Shown here: one piece after another, positions 62,419 to 64,000 of the stretch
How the letters are laid out: the number at the start of each line of letters is the position of its first letter
How positions within the stretch are numbered: the first letter of the stretch is position 1
NCBI GenBank assembly: GCA_030425825.1
Contig: JAUHZY010000001.1
Coordinates: 248,001-312,000 of the forward strand
Direction: 5' to 3'
DNA length: 64,000 nt
DNA from: Alphaproteobacteria bacterium
GTDB taxonomy: Bacteria; Pseudomonadota; Alphaproteobacteria; JAUHZY01
Program-made: the position numbers and the translations under genes
The notes under the pieces: model-generated
What the model saw: only the letters and a program-made list of their open reading frames with translations
Database searches by the model: none
What the model was told of the DNA's origin: nothing

Positions 62419-63834
62419 TTAATTTCTTTGGAACGATCTGTCATAAGCTTGCGCCGCCTGACGTGCATTTGAAAAGTTTTTATTCAATTCGCCCGCCCAT
62501 TTCATTATCATCATTTGACGATTGGATTCATTAGGATTCTGATTGATCTTTTGAATAGGTGATGCATCACCTATTTTAACACTTTCTTGTGCGTTAAATG
62601 AGAGGTTAGTTGTTAGGGAGGTTGGTGAGCTCACTAATTGCTTTCTCTTCGCGCTAATGATTTTTTTCTCTTTAGCAATAATGTGTTTGAAAACAATTTT
62701 TTCATCACCGTCAATCAAACTTTGTGCAAGCTTTGTAGCCTTTTTAATGGCATTTCCGTGCAGTCCTTCAAGTGTTAAGGTCTGTGTTTCAGACACATCT
62801 CTTGTATTATAGTGTGCGCCAGATTGTGTGGCCTGGGACGCATCTACGATCTCTGGTGTTTTTTCTCCTTGTTTAAGCCGTATAAAAAAACTACCCCAAA
62901 ACCTTACAAAAGAAGTGCGGCTTCCATTTCTCTTGACGGTGACTTTTTGATTGTATTGTTTGTCTTTTCCTTGTTTTCCGTAATCTATAACAAGTGCTTC
63001 ACCGGGATGAAATATTTTCCTGTAAAGGGCAAACCCCCAATGTGCATTTTGAGCAGCTTCTTCAGTTTTCTTGATGTCATTTGATGATGCTTTCCAATGC
63101 TGTTTAATTATTTCTTCTCCTTCTCTTGCTTTATGAACAATATCACCTTCAATATATTCAAAATTGTCTTTTGTCTTTCTTATAAACTCTTCTAAGGCCG
63201 CAAATGTATTGATGTTTTTGATGCTTTCAGGTTCTTCTAAGCCTTGTTGTTTTCTGACTTTTTTTAATAAATGTTTTATGAAAGATTTTTCACCATCAAG
63301 AGTAAATGACTCGATTCTTTTTCTAGCTTTGTGGCATTCATCCTTATGAGTTCCTTCAATTAAAGTAACTCCAGTCTTTGTAAGGTTTCTCATGCCTGAA
63401 AAATCTGCATTTTCTAACAGAACAATCCCTTGGTTCGTTGCATGATTTTTTGTATCAATATCAAACATATAAAAGAAATTTTCTGTAATGTGTGAAAAGC
63501 AGGTTTTTAAACCACTATTTACTTGGAATAATGTTAAGTCAAAATATCCGGATTCTTGTTCTTCACCATAATAAGTGACAGCACCTTTTGAACTTATGTT
63601 GTGTTGAATAAGAAAAGTGCCAGTCTCTATGTTTTTTACGTTCTCTGAGATTTTTTTTGTGTCGTTTCCATTTCTTTTCCATTTTTGGCTAGTGATTGAT
63701 TCCCCATCATTTTGTACAACGTCTATATGTTGAGGGTAGTATTGGAAGCTAATGGATAGTTTTTGTTGAGGAGTAAGGTGTTTTACATACTCTTCAAGAC
63801 TTTTATAATCAGAAAATTCTCTTATATCTCTCAT
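62419..63834 (-). CDS. Internally duplicated protein of unknown function
   Basis: A 471-residue soluble protein made of two related halves. The first (about 10-205) has SLEEYVKHLT, QKWKRNGNDTKKISENVKN, TGTFLIQHNISSKGAVTYYG, and ESFTLDGEKSFIKHLLKKV. The second (about 215-405) has ALEEFIRKTK, QHWKASSNDIKKTEEAAQN, WGFALYRKIFHPGEALVIDY, and SLIDGDEKIVFKHIIAK. The spacing is similar. A disordered tail follows. No signal or membrane segment. I recognise no family. Confidence 0.7.
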   Translation of the reverse strand: MRDIREFSDYKSLEEYVKHLTPQQKLSISFQYYPQHIDVVQNDGESITSQKWKRNGNDTKKISENVKNIETGTFLIQHNISSKGAVTYYGEEQESGYFDLTLFQVNSGLKTCFSHITENFFYMFDIDTKNHATNQGIVLLENADFSGMRNLTKTGVTLIEGTHKDECHKARKRIESFTLDGEKSFIKHLLKKVRKQQGLEEPESIKNINTFAALEEFIRKTKDNFEYIEGDIVHKAREGEEIIKQHWKASSNDIKKTEEAAQNAHWGFALYRKIFHPGEALVIDYGKQGKDKQYNQKVTVKRNGSRTSFVRFWGSFFIRLKQGEKTPEIVDASQATQSGAHYNTRDVSETQTLTLEGLHGNAIKKATKLAQSLIDGDEKIVFKHIIAKEKKIISAKRKQLVSSPTSLTTNLSFNAQESVKIGDASPIQKINQNPNESNRQMMIMKWAGELNKNFSNARQAAQAYDRSFQRN

Positions 63835-63948
63835 TCTTTGTGCCTTCTTTTTTTCTTAATTCTAGCCTTTAATTCCAATTTGTCAACAATTGATCCTTTC
63901 GGAAACTTACAAGGTTGTTTTTTAATCGTTTTTTATTGGAAAAACCCC

Positions 63949-63977
63949 TTGCGAGGGGGGAGGGAACATGCTATAAG
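63949..63977 (+). promoter_or_regulatory. Strong stable-RNA-type promoter at the window end
   Basis: TTGCGA (63949-63954), 17 bases, TATAAG (63972-63977), with a G-rich spacer and GACCGCTCCCC downstream. Alphaproteobacterial rRNA and tRNA promoters look like this. The gene it serves is beyond the window. Confidence 0.6.
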
Positions 63978-64000
63978 ACCGCTCCCCTCAATGTTGTGGG

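Noticed and set aside
1-64000. CRISPR array
   Set aside because: No regularly spaced short repeats with unique spacers were seen; the only periodic repeats are coding (135 and 159 bases) and no cas gene is present.

Overview
The window looks like the chromosome of a fairly AT-rich alphaproteobacterium (roughly 40% GC by eye), free-living or host-associated, with Gram-negative envelope genes. The main clues are the block rpsF-rpsR-DUF2232-rplI-dnaB-alr, ffh-rpsP-rimM, an RpoH-type sigma factor, HemP, and an MlaE/MlaF lipid ABC pair. I cannot name the genus. Many lineage-specific proteins of unknown function are scattered among housekeeping genes.

Layout. 1-8 kb: two unknown genes, then a minus-strand envelope cluster mlaE-mlaF-cytochrome b561-UbiA-type prenyltransferase and dprE1-dprE2, which together suggest decaprenyl-phosphate arabinose synthesis. 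7-13 kb: an unknown YD-like protein, then alr, dnaB, rplI, DUF2232, rpsR and rpsF. 13-21 kb: a YkuD plus lysozyme-like fusion, another large unknown protein, then ffh-rpsP-CsaA-like-rimM. 21-22 kb: a tandem-repeat secreted protein and an SbtA-family transporter.

22.3-33.3 kb is an integrated element of about 10.9 kb at the 3' end of tRNA-Gln(TTG). It carries a P4-type integrase, an AlpA-like regulator, a second tyrosine recombinase, and a type III restriction-modification operon followed by an HrgA-like gene and a pentapeptide-repeat membrane protein. An imperfect att copy lies at the right end. Beyond it is the frameshifted start of a second, related integrase, so the site has been used more than once.

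33.8-39.5 kb holds the most unusual group: a Fur-like box, hemP, a peroxiredoxin that has lost its resolving cysteine, a 1091-residue protein with three 53-residue Cys-rich repeats, and a further CxxC protein. This may be an undescribed iron- or peroxide-linked redox module. 39.5-42 kb is a NitT/TauT-type ABC importer. 42-47 kb has an ABC-F protein, an Atp10-like lipoprotein, a PstS-like protein, an OprO/P-like porin and a small membrane ORF, with a second Fur-like box upstream that may also drive a small RNA on the opposite strand.

47-64 kb contains trhO, a FemAB/GNAT-like gene, a 906-residue protein that reads as LOG-like/Ham1-like/LOG-like domains, algC-like phosphomutase and ugd (nucleotide-sugar supply), an FAH-family gene, a degenerate DnaQ-like protein, ispF-ispD, a hydroxyacid dehydrogenase, dusB with a Fis-like gene, rpoH, and an internally duplicated unknown protein. 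The window ends at a strong stable-RNA-type promoter, so an rRNA or tRNA operon probably follows. Six convergent gene pairs share their stop codons in the same 4-nt overlap, a mark of tight packing.
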